In this document: positions 49,363 to 60,859 of the stretch, piece after piece | Numbering within the stretch: position 1 is the stretch's first letter | How the letters are laid out: each line of letters begins with the position of its first letter | Origin: Actinernus sp. WN-2022 | Lineage: Eukaryota; Cnidaria; Anthozoa; Actiniaria; Actinernidae | Reading direction: 5' to 3' | Assembly (NCBI GenBank): GCA_030867875.1 | Contig: JAOWCC010000553.1 | Coordinates: 335,001-399,000, forward strand | Length of the DNA stretch: 64,000 nt | Made by a program: the position numbers and the translations under genes | Notes under the pieces: model-generated | What the model was told of the DNA's origin: nothing | Seen by the model: the letters and a program-made list of their open reading frames with translations, nothing else | Database searches by the model: none

Positions 49363-52300
49363 ATGATTTCCCGCGTGGCCAAATTTACGGAAGTGATGTC
49401 ACACGGTTTGCACGTCGGCAAACATTTAAGAACAACATGGCGGACCTTCGACCAGCGAAAAGATTGTGTGGCTGGTGGCCCCAATAATATCAGTTGCCAA
49501 AACACCAGTTATTCGCCAGGAATTTCAATGCACTATTTCCCCTCCGATCCAGTTTTACGACAGAAATGGACTCGTTTTGTCCAGAAACATCGGGCCAAGT
49601 AAGACGTCGGTACTGTGCTCAGCCCACTTCGAACCAAGCTGTTATACGAAAAGTTGTCTCCTTCCTGAGGTCAGCAAAAGAATACTGATCAAGGGAGCAA
49701 TGCCAACGAGAGATACAGTTGTTCGTGCTCCTCCTCAAGCTAATCTGAGCAAAAGAGGAAAGAGACAAGTAAGTTTATCTGAGCATTAATAAACTAGCAT
49801 GGCAAGCACAGATTTGCACGTGTGTGATAACTTCACATTGATCGAATAGCTATTGAATGCTCATAACAAGTACTTTATACACAACACTGTGAATGAAAAA
49901 TGAGGACTACAAAAGTATTATTCGTATAGATAAGCAAGTGATTGGTTCCATGTATTAACGGTTTCTCAAAGAGCTAGAATACTGAATGCCTTATTAATAA
50001 TTGCACCTAGAATAACAGAATGCATTTGAGTCTAGCAAATGTAACATTTTCATTTACTTATAAATAACAGATCCTACGAAGTACTCTTGCAGTCTCTCGC
50101 CCACAAAAAAAAAGAGACGGACCGAGACATCTACTGTATCCACTCCACCAGTCTTGGAAAGCTCTACTTCATCTTCTCTAAACCTCCCAGCTGATGATGC
50201 ATCTGAATGTCCTGATCACCTTCCAACTACTCCTTCAACTGACATATATGACACCATAAGTACACCAGTCAAAGCTGAGTGTCCATTATCAAACTATATT
50301 GTTGCTAATACAATTCACTAACAAGATGTTCTTAAATCACGCAGAAAAAAGATGACACACTGACATCTGAGGATGAGACCTGTTCTACTTTAGCCAATGC
50401 ACATGCAGCTACCAATATGCCACAGGAAGTACTGTTACGTCCTGCAGATACTTATACCACAACCAGAGTCCAGCCAAGATGAGTCCACCACTGATGGAGA
50501 CTCGGCTTCAATGCAGGAGACTACAGAGGAGGCCCTAGGACATGGATTGGAGTTTTAATCCCTCTCTTACTCTACACAGCATTGATGCAGAAACCCCAGC
50601 ATATAAAGAACCCAAATTTATTGTCTTCTACACAATGTTGCTGAGCCTGTTTACGATGTTCTGCTACAAGTGCAAAAAGGAAAACATACAGCAACCATGA
50701 GAACAAATGGCACGATGGTACCAGTCCCACAGCATTGTGGAAGATGTGGTGAACATGCATTTCTGTGGAGGTCACAACCATTGGTGCTTGGCAGATACCC
50801 AGCTGGAAACATTTTGCTGAGCTTTGTAATCTTGATAGCTGGATCATCAATCAGCAAAGTAACACTAATCTTCAAACACATGGGTTTGTGTATGTATGGT
50901 GTTCGTACATATTTCAAACACCAAACCGCATTCCTCTTCCCTGTAGTGGTACATCACTGGGAAACCTACAGAGCCAGTTAAATCAACAAATTGAGAGCAA
51001 TGAAGGATGTGGTGTGGGGATGGGAGGTTCGACTCCGTGGGCCACTCAGCAAAGTATGGGGCATACACAATGTTTTGCTGTACCATTTTGAAAGTAGTAC
51101 ACTTTGAACTTCTCCAGGAAAGAGCAGTGCTAAGATAATGATTGCTACTTTCTTAACAATAAAGTTAATCTAATTAAAAATTGAATACGAGAAAGAGCAC
51201 ATTGAAATTATACTTTCACAGAGTTTGGGGAGATTTGATTGAATATTAATTATGTGGTGAGCTTCTGAAAATCGCACACTCCAAAAAAACATTTCTTATT
51301 TTTGCGATTTTTAAAGGCTTACCATTCAGTTTATATTCAACCAAACATCGTCAAACTTCAAATTTCAATGTTATTCTTGTGATGGGGTTCATTTCTTAAT
51401 AAGATTAACTTTACTTACTCAGTCCCAGTCTTTTTTTAAATTTTGGAAAGGCCAATTCAACTGAGGTTTCTATTACATATTTGACAGATGCATGTACATG
51501 TAGGTACATGTAGTTGGTGAGGAGCCCAGCCATGAGTGGACTAGCAAAGTCAATAGAAACCAAGATTGATAAGTCTAATCATTGTTTTAGCATAACCAAG
51601 CCACTGTTCTTTCAACGTACTGATCGAAAAAACAACTGTAAGTAAGCCTTGTCTGCATGCCAGATCCGATCTAGCATGTGCACAGACTATTGATTGATAG
51701 ATAGTGCCCAGGTAGCCAATCAGATTGCAAGTTTGCCAATAGATCGTGGCTGGGTTATGTAAAAGCGTTAAGATAGTGAATTGTTCTTTTTTAATCCAGG
51801 CAAATGAAACTAAAGGGAGCTCGCCCATGGAACTGGAAGGAGCAGAGGTCATTTTCATATCTATCAGACATGGGCATTGCTGTTCGCACATTTATTTCAG
51901 ACCGTCACCGTGGAATTGCGAAGTGGATTCGGGAGTGCCAGCCCCAAACAAAGCACTTCTATGACACATTGCAAGGTCCATAGGTAAGGCTATGCTCAAA
52001 GCCAGCAATTTCAAGGGCTGTGACCGAATCAAGAACTGGATGAAAGGTGTCCGCAACCATTTATACTGGTGTGCAACATCCACCAAACAGGGATTCGAAG
52101 GTATGATTGTAGCTAAGTGGAAGTCGATCATGCAGCATGTGGCCAACAAGCACAGCAACCATCCTGGCCCACTCTTCAAAACATGTGCACATGGAGATGA
52201 CCTGGAAACCCGACGGTGGATAAGAATTGGTTTGTACTGTTAATTGTCTCCACCACATACACTGTACAGTATTTGTATAAAATAATGTAAACTAATAATT

Positions 52301-53640
52301 ATTATTATTGTTTGGCATTAAATACAAAAAGTAGCATATACAATAACATGTTTATGAATACCAGTACTAAACTTTTCATGCACAATAATTTATTTTCAGG
52401 GACTGGTGCACAATAAAAACTGAAAGGTATATTGACGAACACTAGAATCATCAACGATATCAAGAAACTGTCTCCTGAAGGACAGACTGGCTACCTTGAA
52501 GGTTTTCATGCCACTTTAAAGTGCCTATGAACAATAATGTTTTATTTTAGATATCAATTCTACATCAAGTGAATAGTAGAATGGTACAATATATATTGCT
52601 TTGAATGCTGTGCCGTTGGGTTAAGGAGGTTTTAATATCCAAAATACCATTCTACTATTCACTTGATGTAGAATTGATATCTAAAATTAAAAAAATAAGG
52701 TTCATAGGCACTTTAACTCAGCGGCACAGCATTCAAAGCAAGATATATTGTATCATTCTACTATTCACTTGATGTAGAATTGACTTCTAAAATAATAAAT
52801 AATAAGGTTCATAGGCACTTTAAACCATTGGCATCCAAAGATGGTTAGGAACATATTGCATGTAATAAAGTGAATACTAATATAATGTATTACTATCTCA
52901 ACTCAATAGCCCATTTGCAGCTGGAGGTCGTGATCTTGTCAACAACAAAAATATAATAGTTGCACCATTAATGCTCTCAAACCTCATAACCACTGTTAAA
53001 TTTCGGGGGGCTTTTGGTCCTTGAAGAGAGATGGTTGTTTCTGCACTGAGGTTAGCAAATTTTATGTTCTCTTTCTATAGGGCAATATTTACTGACGTCA
53101 TTGTTTACATTTTTGCCTCATTAGCATAAATTAAACTTCAAGCTTGACAGACTACAACAGTTGAAAGATATTTTAAACTCAGTAATTACTGAAAATTTGA
53201 CATGGACTGTGTGACAAGAGTTGCTGACAGCCATACATTCTTTAGAAATTTTAATGCTCATTACTCAAAATATATTTATCATATCCCTATCAGCTTTTTG
53301 CTGATTACCAGGTGTGATAATCTCTTTCGATTTACGGAGTATGCTTGTGTGGTTGTATGCTAATGAGGAAAAAGTGTAAACAAAGATTCCCCTAATAATA
53401 TGTTTGCATGCTCCTTTGACTAAAGGGTCTATTTATTAATATTATTATTACCCTTTAGGCACATATTAGCAAGCCTTCATTTTAATGAAAATCTTAGAAG
53501 AGAAACAAAAACTTCCAAGGATGGTAAAGATTACCAGAGAGTGACCTACCCAAAGTACAAACTGGGAGAGGAAGTGGGTAGGGATGTTTCAGTGTATATA
53601 GTTCACAAGGCATTAGCGAGTTAATCTGCAACAAATGCTA
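49363..53640 (+). pseudogene. THAP-domain plus transposase-like protein, multi-exon, decayed
   Basis: The THAP part is CVAGGPNNISCQN, then MHYFPSDPVLRQKWTRFVQK, then, one frame later, SVLCSAHFEPSCYT: the C-x(n)-C...W...C-x2-H zinc module, broken by a frameshift at about 49600. The exon ends KRGKRQ|GTAAGT (49769). A second exon from about 50072 is disordered. Further pieces: HCGRCGEHAFLWRSQPLVLG and YPAGNILLSFVILIAGSSIS (50706-50860), RFDSVGHSAKYGAYTMFC (about 51025), SDMGIAVRTFISDRHRGIAK (about 51865), IKNWMKGVRNHLYWCATSTK (about 52030), LEGFHATL split by a MITE (52482-52560/52820), and LHFNENLR...YPKYKLGEEVGRDV (about 53475-53590). This block order matches a THAP/transposase-like family expanded in fish and cnidarians. 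Many frame changes show decay. Confidence 0.65.
52520..52819. mobile_element. TTAA-flanked MITE inside a coding exon
   Basis: The element begins AGTGCCTATGAAC and ends GTTCATAGGCACT, flanked on both sides by TTAA (52516-52519 and 52820-52823), the piggyBac-type target. The arms extend inwards over about 100 bp (AATTCTACATCAAGTGAATA / TATTCACTTGATGTAGAATT) with an extra nested inverted copy in the middle. It splits an exon of the THAP/transposase-like gene: the reading frame on its left (EGFHATL) continues on its right (NHWHPKMVRN) if the element and one TTAA are ignored. Confidence 0.9.
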
Positions 53641-53929
53641 TGATGCAAAACATGGTAAATAAGGACATATACCATCGTACCACAGTAAACTATCAGAAAT
53701 TTGTTTTCTACAACAACAAACTAAAAGTAGTGAAACGATCAGGGCCAAGAAGACAAGGAAAATTTCAGGGAAAATGTGATTCTAGCGCAATGTACTGCTC
53801 AATCCACACACAATGAACTTGAACTAAATATGTTCCTGTTCCTCTAGCTGCTCAGTTAAGAACTACCAATATTATGTTATTATATACTCATTCCAATAGG
53901 TTGTTCTTGGACCTGGAATATCAATGCCA

Positions 53930-54102
53930 GTATAAATTTTCATGAAAATTAAAGTGAACAAGGTCGGCTTGTATGTGGGAAGCATTATTGGCGCCACCCT
54001 AAGCCGAGAGCACATGGCCACACATAGTTACAAGGGCCAGAAGGGCAAGAGTGGAAATGTAAAACCTAAACTTGATGTGGACTACATCAGTACTCTAATT
54101 GG
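53930..54102 (+). CDS. BEN-domain-like exon
   Basis: The frame reads VNKVGLYVGSIIGATLSREH then MATHSYKGQKGKSG and KPKLDVDYISTLIG, and ends at ATTG|GTAAGTG. The pattern 'LL...F....L...S..G.....KPALD...+..I' is that of BEN domains, helical DNA- or protein-binding modules found in chromatin factors and viral or transposon proteins. Only one exon is visible. The Pro-Lys-Leu-Asp core is present. It lies after the THAP-type pseudogene on the same strand but is probably a separate gene. Confidence 0.4.
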
Positions 54103-54753
54103 TAAGTGGAGAAGTGTGCAATGAAGATATACTTTCGACCATGATGATCGATAGAAAAGTTATAACAATTAAGAGAGCATAAGTAAGAGAGGGAATCTCT
54201 AATACATAAAAGCTAATAAGATCTATTTTTAGTAACCGGAAGCAGTTGAAGAAAGTGGATGGGCATGCACGACAACGAAAACAATATTTTGTTGGCATTT
54301 GAGAGAGAGATTCCCTCTCGTACTTGTGCTCCCTTGGTTATAACCAATCACTAGTCCAAAAAATTGTTTGTAGGATATGGGACAATTAAGGATCAGTTGT
54401 TTCTCAACAATGCTTGGTATTTTCCTACAGCAGGGCTCGGTTGTTTACTATGAGTAACCTTAGGGTAAACTGTACAGATTACAATAATAAATAAAGATTT
54501 AACACTATCCTAGGGATACATTAAGTTACACTATATATCTTTGAACGACCTGAAGTATATAGGTGTCAGTAAAAACTATGCAGTACTAAAGTTTGAAGTA
54601 ATTTGAAATAAAATTAATATATTATTTACTAATTATAATGCATGTATCTTAATTTCCCGTGATGTCCGTAAAATTCCCTCAGTTGAAACGGCCTCTCATT
54701 AAAGAAAATGTCATCAAAGCAATCAAATTCAAATTAAATAATGAGGACAGTGT

Positions 54754-55011
54754 ATGGAAGAAACAGGTGGTGCACGTATGGACACGCCATTGACACTTCC
54801 GGTTCCTGTCCGAGTAGAACTAAGTTCTAGTTACTGTGCACTTGCGCACTCACTCACGGACACGTTTTTCTCGGGTTTTCGGAACGTTTTGTTAGCAGGT
54901 TTCGAAGCAGTTAATACAGGAAAAGTCATAAAGTTTTCTCTTACTTCTAGCTGCGCTTCCAACGTGGAAACAAAGGAAGATGTACATGTAGTGGAAGCCA
55001 GCAATATGTGA
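54754..55011 (+). CDS. Unrecognised ORF
   Basis: The open frame is 85 aa, starting MEETGGARMDTPLTLPVPVR, with a mixed hydrophobic middle and TKEDVHVVEASNM at the end. No domain or splice context is recognised. It could be an exon or chance. Confidence 0.2.
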   Translation: MEETGGARMDTPLTLPVPVRVELSSSYCALAHSLTDTFFSGFRNVLLAGFEAVNTGKVIKFSLTSSCASNVETKEDVHVVEASNM

Positions 55012-55849
55012 CTGAATTGAGACAATTAAATGCGTGATTGTTATACTGTAGGATTTTTTTCAATATTTTTTATGCTGCTGTTGCTGCTGCTGGTGTTGTT
55101 GTTTTAGTTATTATTATTTAGGGTTATCAGTAATATATATATAATACATACACACACGTGTATACATGTAGGTCGTGTGCTACTGTGGAAACTAACATTT
55201 TAAACTAGGCAGGTAATTTTGGTACCTGGGCCCAGTTGTTCAAAGCTCGATTAGTGCTATATTCCAATGGTAAGCGGAGTGGTGCAAAATTCAACAATTC
55301 AAAATCCCTATCAACATCAACAACAGTTCAAGATTTTCTTTCAAGGCTAACATAAAAATCCATCCAGTTTCAACATCGTTCTATTTATACTTTCACAATT
55401 TTGCTTTAATTTGTGTCCTGTCCTTAAACATCTGGGCCTTCTGCTTCGTCTGTTGGCCCTTGTGGATTTTTGTTGGGCATTCCTTTCGCCGTTGTTCCTC
55501 GCATGTTTTTGATTTTCTTCTCATTCTCCCCTTGCTGTTACTCTGTTGCCACATTCCCCCATTTCAGCTATAATCTTTGCCAACACTTATCCCAGCTTCT
55601 TTCAATCCCTTTCCTTCCCATCGTCCCGTTCCCTGGCCTGTCACCCCTCAGGTTGCGCATTAAACTCTTGTTCCATGTTTTGTGCAAATACCTGCATTCA
55701 ACAAACAAAAACAAATTATCTTGCCCGTCCCCTCACGCTGCGCATTAGACTCCTGGTTAACGTCTGGGTGCGAATACCCGCACTAACACAAAAACCTGAT
55801 TACAATACAGGGAAAGCTATCCAAGATTTCTTAGATCCCTAGACATCAA

Positions 55850-57260
55850 ACCCCCGCCCTCCCTCATACAGCAACCAGCCCCCTCCACCCCTTTTTTCCA
55901 GCGGCAAATCAATGGCACACCACCAGTCCTCACCAGTTCCGACCATCTCCCATTTCACATACCCCACCACGCAGTTCTTGCCGGATACCTACAGCACACC
56001 TATTGTAAGACCCCTACATAATACACATACATACATGCACATGCCTTTTATTTTAATTGTTGTTGTTGTTTTTTGTTGCTGTAGTTGTTACACCAACGTA
56101 CATTTATATTCTACTATGTCAAGTTCCACTTGCATCCTTAAACGTTCTACCCTCCACAGGTACTACTCCTCTACGAGTACCTCAGTTAAGGCTAAGTAGG
56201 CCCAAACACAATCCACCAGTACGTCAAGACTCTACTACACTGCCTTCTCATACATCCTCCATGCATCCAGCCACAACCCCACACCTCACCACGTTCGTCA
56301 ATGCATCCTCCCTGCTCTCAGCAACTGACCAACCCCCTAAAAGTGTAATCCTCTCTCACCAGGAAACAACCGACCCCCACAACCAAGCCCTAAACAACCC
56401 CCTACTCTATTCATCCCTCTTTCTGACGACGCCATGAACCCTCCCTCACCAACAGACAGCGACCTACTAGATGTTGATCTTGACATGTACAACCCCGACT
56501 CTCCATACATAGACCTCACAGAGCAAGAAATTATCTCCCCAACTGCAACCCTCCATCCACATATCACTGTTGACACCCTCCCCCCCCTCCCCACATACAC
56601 ACACACATTCACTGCAATCTCACCACACCCTGACCACACCCTGCAATCTCACCACACCACACCCATGGACTGTATTGACAATGCAACTTCCACACCACCA
56701 GATTACAACACTCTCCGACCTAACATCCCTGAACCGTCCCCACCCAGACCCCTCCCCCGAAATGACCTCCCTCAATCACAAACTTCTACCTAAACCCACA
56801 CAAGTCCTTCCCACCACAAACCCCTCTCCCCTGACCTCAACAAATACCTCTCACCACAAGTACCTTCCTAAACCACAAGAAGCCACTTTTAGCTGACCCC
56901 CTCAAGCTCCTGGCCATCTACGACCTCACTCGTCAGCCCTCTCCAACCAACCCCACTAAGCCGTACTCCACACCCCCTCACAACACCCATCCACAAGAGA
57001 CCTTTCCTACCAAATACCCCTACCACTCACGCCCAAACGCCCAAACCCCCAACACCCCACCATCACCAGACTTCTCCAACAACACACGCAACACTCCCAC
57101 TTATCGACCGCCTCACACAACACCTCAACTAAAACATGGTACCACCAGAACTTGCACGCCTTTCCCCTATCCCTAACTCCACACCACCAAATGTCCACAA
57201 ACAATACACAGACATAATACATGATGCTGCCACTTCGCTTTTATTTCAATTTACCAATTA
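55850..57260 (+). other. C-rich, nearly G-free strand with Pro/Thr/His-rich ORFs
   Basis: The plus strand is dominated by C, A and T with very few G. It contains three overlapping long frames: 55912-56199, 56057-56437 and 56434-56793. The last one, MNPPSPTDSDLLDVDLDMYN then PDSPYIDLTEQEIISPTATL, has an acidic start and a Pro/Thr/His-rich body, and is the best candidate for a real disordered protein. 57136-57384 (MVPPELARLSPIPNSTPPNV...) continues in the same style and ends with a more ordinary helical segment. The bias could come from a retroelement coding strand or from low-complexity evolution. No enzyme domain is visible. Confidence 0.45.
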
Positions 57261-57681
57261 CATTACAAAGAATCTAACCCACCCACATTTAGCAAATGCA
57301 ATTCGAGGTGGGGGGTTAGCAAATGTACAAGAGACGATCATATTAACAATTTTCAAACAAAAGACGAACGGAAACAGATCTTAAATTACACAAAGAACTT
57401 ACAAGCAGAACTGACTGCTAAATAAGTACTATTTAAAAAATACAACAATATAAATCTACTATAACTTACAAGATTTAAAGACTCAGGCAATTTTCTAGTC
57501 GAAAATAAGACAGGAAGTTGAATTTCAGGAGAAGAGCCAACGATGGAAAAAGTTATGGCTTTGCTACATGCTGCATAATCTGGGCCATATCAACATAATC
57601 ATCACAAGACGAAAGAACATCAGTAAGTAAACTTTTGCATTTTTTTTATAAAGACCGTTTTTTTTACAGAGCGTATCGAGG

Positions 57682-57897
57682 ATGGAATACAATTCCAGAC
57701 CTTCAGACCACCAAAGTTTAAACTACAACACCACCAGCATGAACTCTCTCCAAGATCACACAACTTTCCCTACTGCTTCCAACCACTATCATAACGCACA
57801 ACACACTACCACACATGCACAGACTATTTCCAGCCACACAAACACACTCATCCACTTCAACCAGAAGAGACACAATTACCCTCTCCAGTCCCTTTGA
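57682..57897 (+). CDS. His/Thr/Asn-rich ORF in a second G-poor patch
   Basis: The open frame is 71 aa, MEYNSRPSDHQSLNYNTTSM and onward, with the same base bias as 55850-57260. The two patches are separated by ordinary AT-rich DNA (57300-57680), so one element or gene may have been split by an insertion. No domain. Confidence 0.25.
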   Translation: MEYNSRPSDHQSLNYNTTSMNSLQDHTTFPTASNHYHNAQHTTTHAQTISSHTNTLIHFNQKRHNYPLQSL

Positions 57898-58181
57898 AAA
57901 GAACCACCCCACCCACTCCTCTCAACAACAACACCACACCCCCGAAAACGCTGTGACATAGGCCTAGTATTCGGGATGGACGCTCCTAGTTATGGGCTCC
58001 TGGTTTGGTAGAATTCGACAGCAGATGGAACAAACATGAGACCGCAGATCTCATAATGGCCACAACCATTATGCATGCATGTACATGAAATCTAAATCTA
58101 CCTCTCTTTCCCTGAACGTGTTGGAAAATTAACATGTACTTTGTACTGAAGAAATATCAGTGATATAAGAGATTCTCTTAC

Positions 58182-58723
58182 CTAAAGCCTTTGCGATGTC
58201 TATCCATGACAAGCCATACGAACGCATGGTTTGCAGTTCTTCCTTTGTTATGATGTAATTGGGCCTGCCAACAGTTCCTGTGTATTCTTGAATTCTTGAG
58301 TCGCAGTTTCTACGAAACGTAGAATGGTTTCTGTATCCACGCTCTCAGCTGATATATAGAATTGAATATATAATTGGGCCTGCCAACAGTTCCTGTGAAA
58401 GCTCTTGGAGCTCGATAGGCTAATTCTTCTACGAGGAACGGGACAAGGTGCCTTATTTGATCGACCATTCCTCCAACTTTACTTTCGAGATGTGCCAGGT
58501 TTTTTTATAATGGTTGTCAACAATCGTTCCGCGCAGGGCTTATCTGTGCCGAGGTACCATCTGATGCGCTTAAGGTGTAGAATAGCCGCTTCCAGGGTGG
58601 TACTTAAACGCGTTAGAGCATCGGGGGATGTGGTAGTGTCGTGAATGGCATTCTTAGTCTTAATGTATTCTTGAGTCGCAGTTTCGACGAAACGTAGAAT
58701 GGTTTCCGTATCCACGCTCTCAG
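58182..58723 (-). pseudogene. Third integrase-type gene: N-terminal/HTH exon with partial tandem duplication
   Basis: On the minus strand an acceptor TATATCAG precedes ESVDTETILRFVETATQEYI and a helical region (LTRLSTTLEAAILHLKRIRW). An A-run frame change follows (AAAAAAACC, about 58502), then a further helix and GTVGRPNYI. A second, shortened copy (58345-58182) repeats ESVDTETILRFVETATQE and goes directly to TGTVGRPNYIITKEELQTMR then SYGLSWIDIAKALG, ending at TTAG|GTAAGAG. G-x-x-GRP-x-Y followed by 'L..M...G.SW..IA..LG' is the same HTH as in the gene at 4287. No DDE exon is found. A hydrophobic leader (MYYLLLIYQ) lies just upstream of the acceptor. Confidence 0.55.
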
Positions 58724-59888
58724 CTGATATATGAGCAATAAATAATACATTACTATTGCATTAATCGTCAATACTCGCGCATAATATGTGATGAAGAACC
58801 ACAATTCGGAGAAGAACGAAAACACAAGTCATCTATCTTGACATCATTTTGTATAGCTAAAACATTATTGAACAAAAAAAACAGTACCGCTGCGTCCAGT
58901 TGTTGAAAGCTTAATAAAGCTAATCCAACCGATTAAGGGTAATACATCAATCACTATATTTTTCTATATCTTACTTGTAAATTTGGAGTTAAAACCCTAT
59001 TTCTTTTCTACTTTTATTTCTAGATTGGAGCCGGTATGAAACACCCGTTAAACCAAGAGTAGCACAATCCTTAGTTCACATTTAATCTTGGATAAGCACT
59101 AATCGGCTCTGCCAGTATTAATCTGTTTATAGAAAATACTATAAACCCTTGTGGTAATTAACCGAAAATCAGTTAATGTATGCTAACGGACGTGGTTAGC
59201 AAGTAGCAGCTTACGTTTCGACTAAGAACTTCCAGAGCCACCAAAGTGACCAGACAGTGTTTATCTCCCGATACGTTATAATCATAGTCTTTCAATAATG
59301 GCGGCAAACACCACATGTTTCTTATTTGGCGGGGAAACTACATCACAAAAAATGCTGGCGACCAGTCTCGCTTTACTGGTTAGGACATGTATACACATAT
59401 ATTGATCAGAAACTACCGTCATTCTAGTTCTACAATACGAACCACATCAGCTCGTAGGCTAAATTAAATTCACGTGAACTTCAAGTTCGGTTCAAAATGA
59501 GAGAGATTTCAATACTGGCTCATGAAGAACAAAAGAACTACGAAACCGAAGGCCCTAATTGATAACGTTCTTTCGTTTAAATTCTGCAGTTACGTTGTCA
59601 TTCATCTAGACTTGTATTTATTCTATGGGCGACGAAATTACTACTTGCTTCACATTTGTTTTTAATAGGATGTAGCAACGCTTGGATCATTAGAGAATAC
59701 GAACCATGGTATTTCCTGGTTCATTCAAAAGAGCCACATGGGTCATTGAGTTTCATTACCTGGATGAGAGTGACACTAAGCATGGGAAGCTTTAACGAGG
59801 TGTGAACTTTTACAAATCTTTAGACGCTAAACTGTTTGCCCTTAATTTTCTTGAGCTTTCGCTAACTTTAGATTTAGGGTTCAAAACT

Positions 59889-60009
59889 CGTCAGATCTTG
59901 ATGAAACTTGAACGAACCAAAGTGCGTAAGCGTTTGAAAAAGTAAAATATCAAAAATCGTTTACACACTGACGTAACAGGCTATCATGTGCTGACTGAAT
60001 TGTTCATAA
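59889..60009. repeat. Dispersed repeat, copy 2
   Basis: Shortened copy of 42426-42663 in the same orientation: CGTCAGATCTTGATGAAACT, GAACCAAAGTGCGTAAGCGT, AAGTAAAATATCAAAAATCG and GCTATCATGTGCTGACTGA. Confidence 0.7.
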
Positions 60010-60231
60010 TGCACTTTTTTGAAACTACAGTATCGTTTTCCTTTTTTTTTGCATTAATATAGCCTGAAAATATATATTTGTTCGAAACAGTCATAATTCC
60101 GCACCTATTTTTTATCTAGTTGTTACATGCTGATTGACGGTAGTGCAGTCTTGTAGGTTTATCAGAAGTGAAAAGATATTTAAAAAAATTCATATACATT
60201 TTCACAAGCACATTGCTTGAATACTGCTTAC

Positions 60232-60298
60232 CTGTTGCAAAAAGGGTGAGGATGCAGAAGATAAAAACAATCAGCGTTCCACAGGAGAGTTTTGCCAT
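60232..60298 (-). CDS. Signal-peptide first exon of a secreted protein
   Basis: From ATG at 60296-60298 the frame reads MAKLSCGTLIVFIFCILTLF then AT, a short basic start and hydrophobic core typical of a signal peptide, and reaches a donor ACAG|GTAAGC after 67 nt. A compact first exon holding only the signal peptide is a common arrangement in animal secreted-protein genes. Later exons would lie to the left; none is recognised in 59.0-60.2 kb. Confidence 0.45.
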
Positions 60299-60859
60299 AA
60301 CGGCTCTCTGGACTCACTCGATGCGTAAGCGTTGTCCAGTAATAAATGTAGATGTAATAAATGTAGATGCAAATGACAGTGCCAACTGAACGGAGGAGAG
60401 ATGAAAGTTTCGTGTTGTCCACTGAGAGAGCGATGCGTGACTGAAGCGGCAAAACACCAGGCGAGACCACCAGCAGCGCTAACTAATCAAGACAAAGGGG
60501 TTTACTGTTTCATGTAAAACAAATTGTTTGGCGGGAAATTTTATGGATAAGAACACTTGTCCTTCGTTCCACGTGTTTGACTATTTATAGTTTTGTATTC
60601 ATCTAACCATACAAATATAACAACGGTAACACAAAACTGCTCTCGAAACCATTCCCAAACCAAAATTTATAACGATATTACAAAGTTTTGTTTTCAATAA
60701 AGTTGCATATGTAACCAGGTCCCACCTCCTTGTGTACGTACGTGTTAGAAATGACCGGAAATGGTACTGGACCTCCCAGTGAGCCAACAAGATGCTTTTC
60801 GTTTCTTTTCTTTCCGTGCGCGTGAGCTCATTTCTTGAAGCTAAGTTGTCCCGCAAAAA

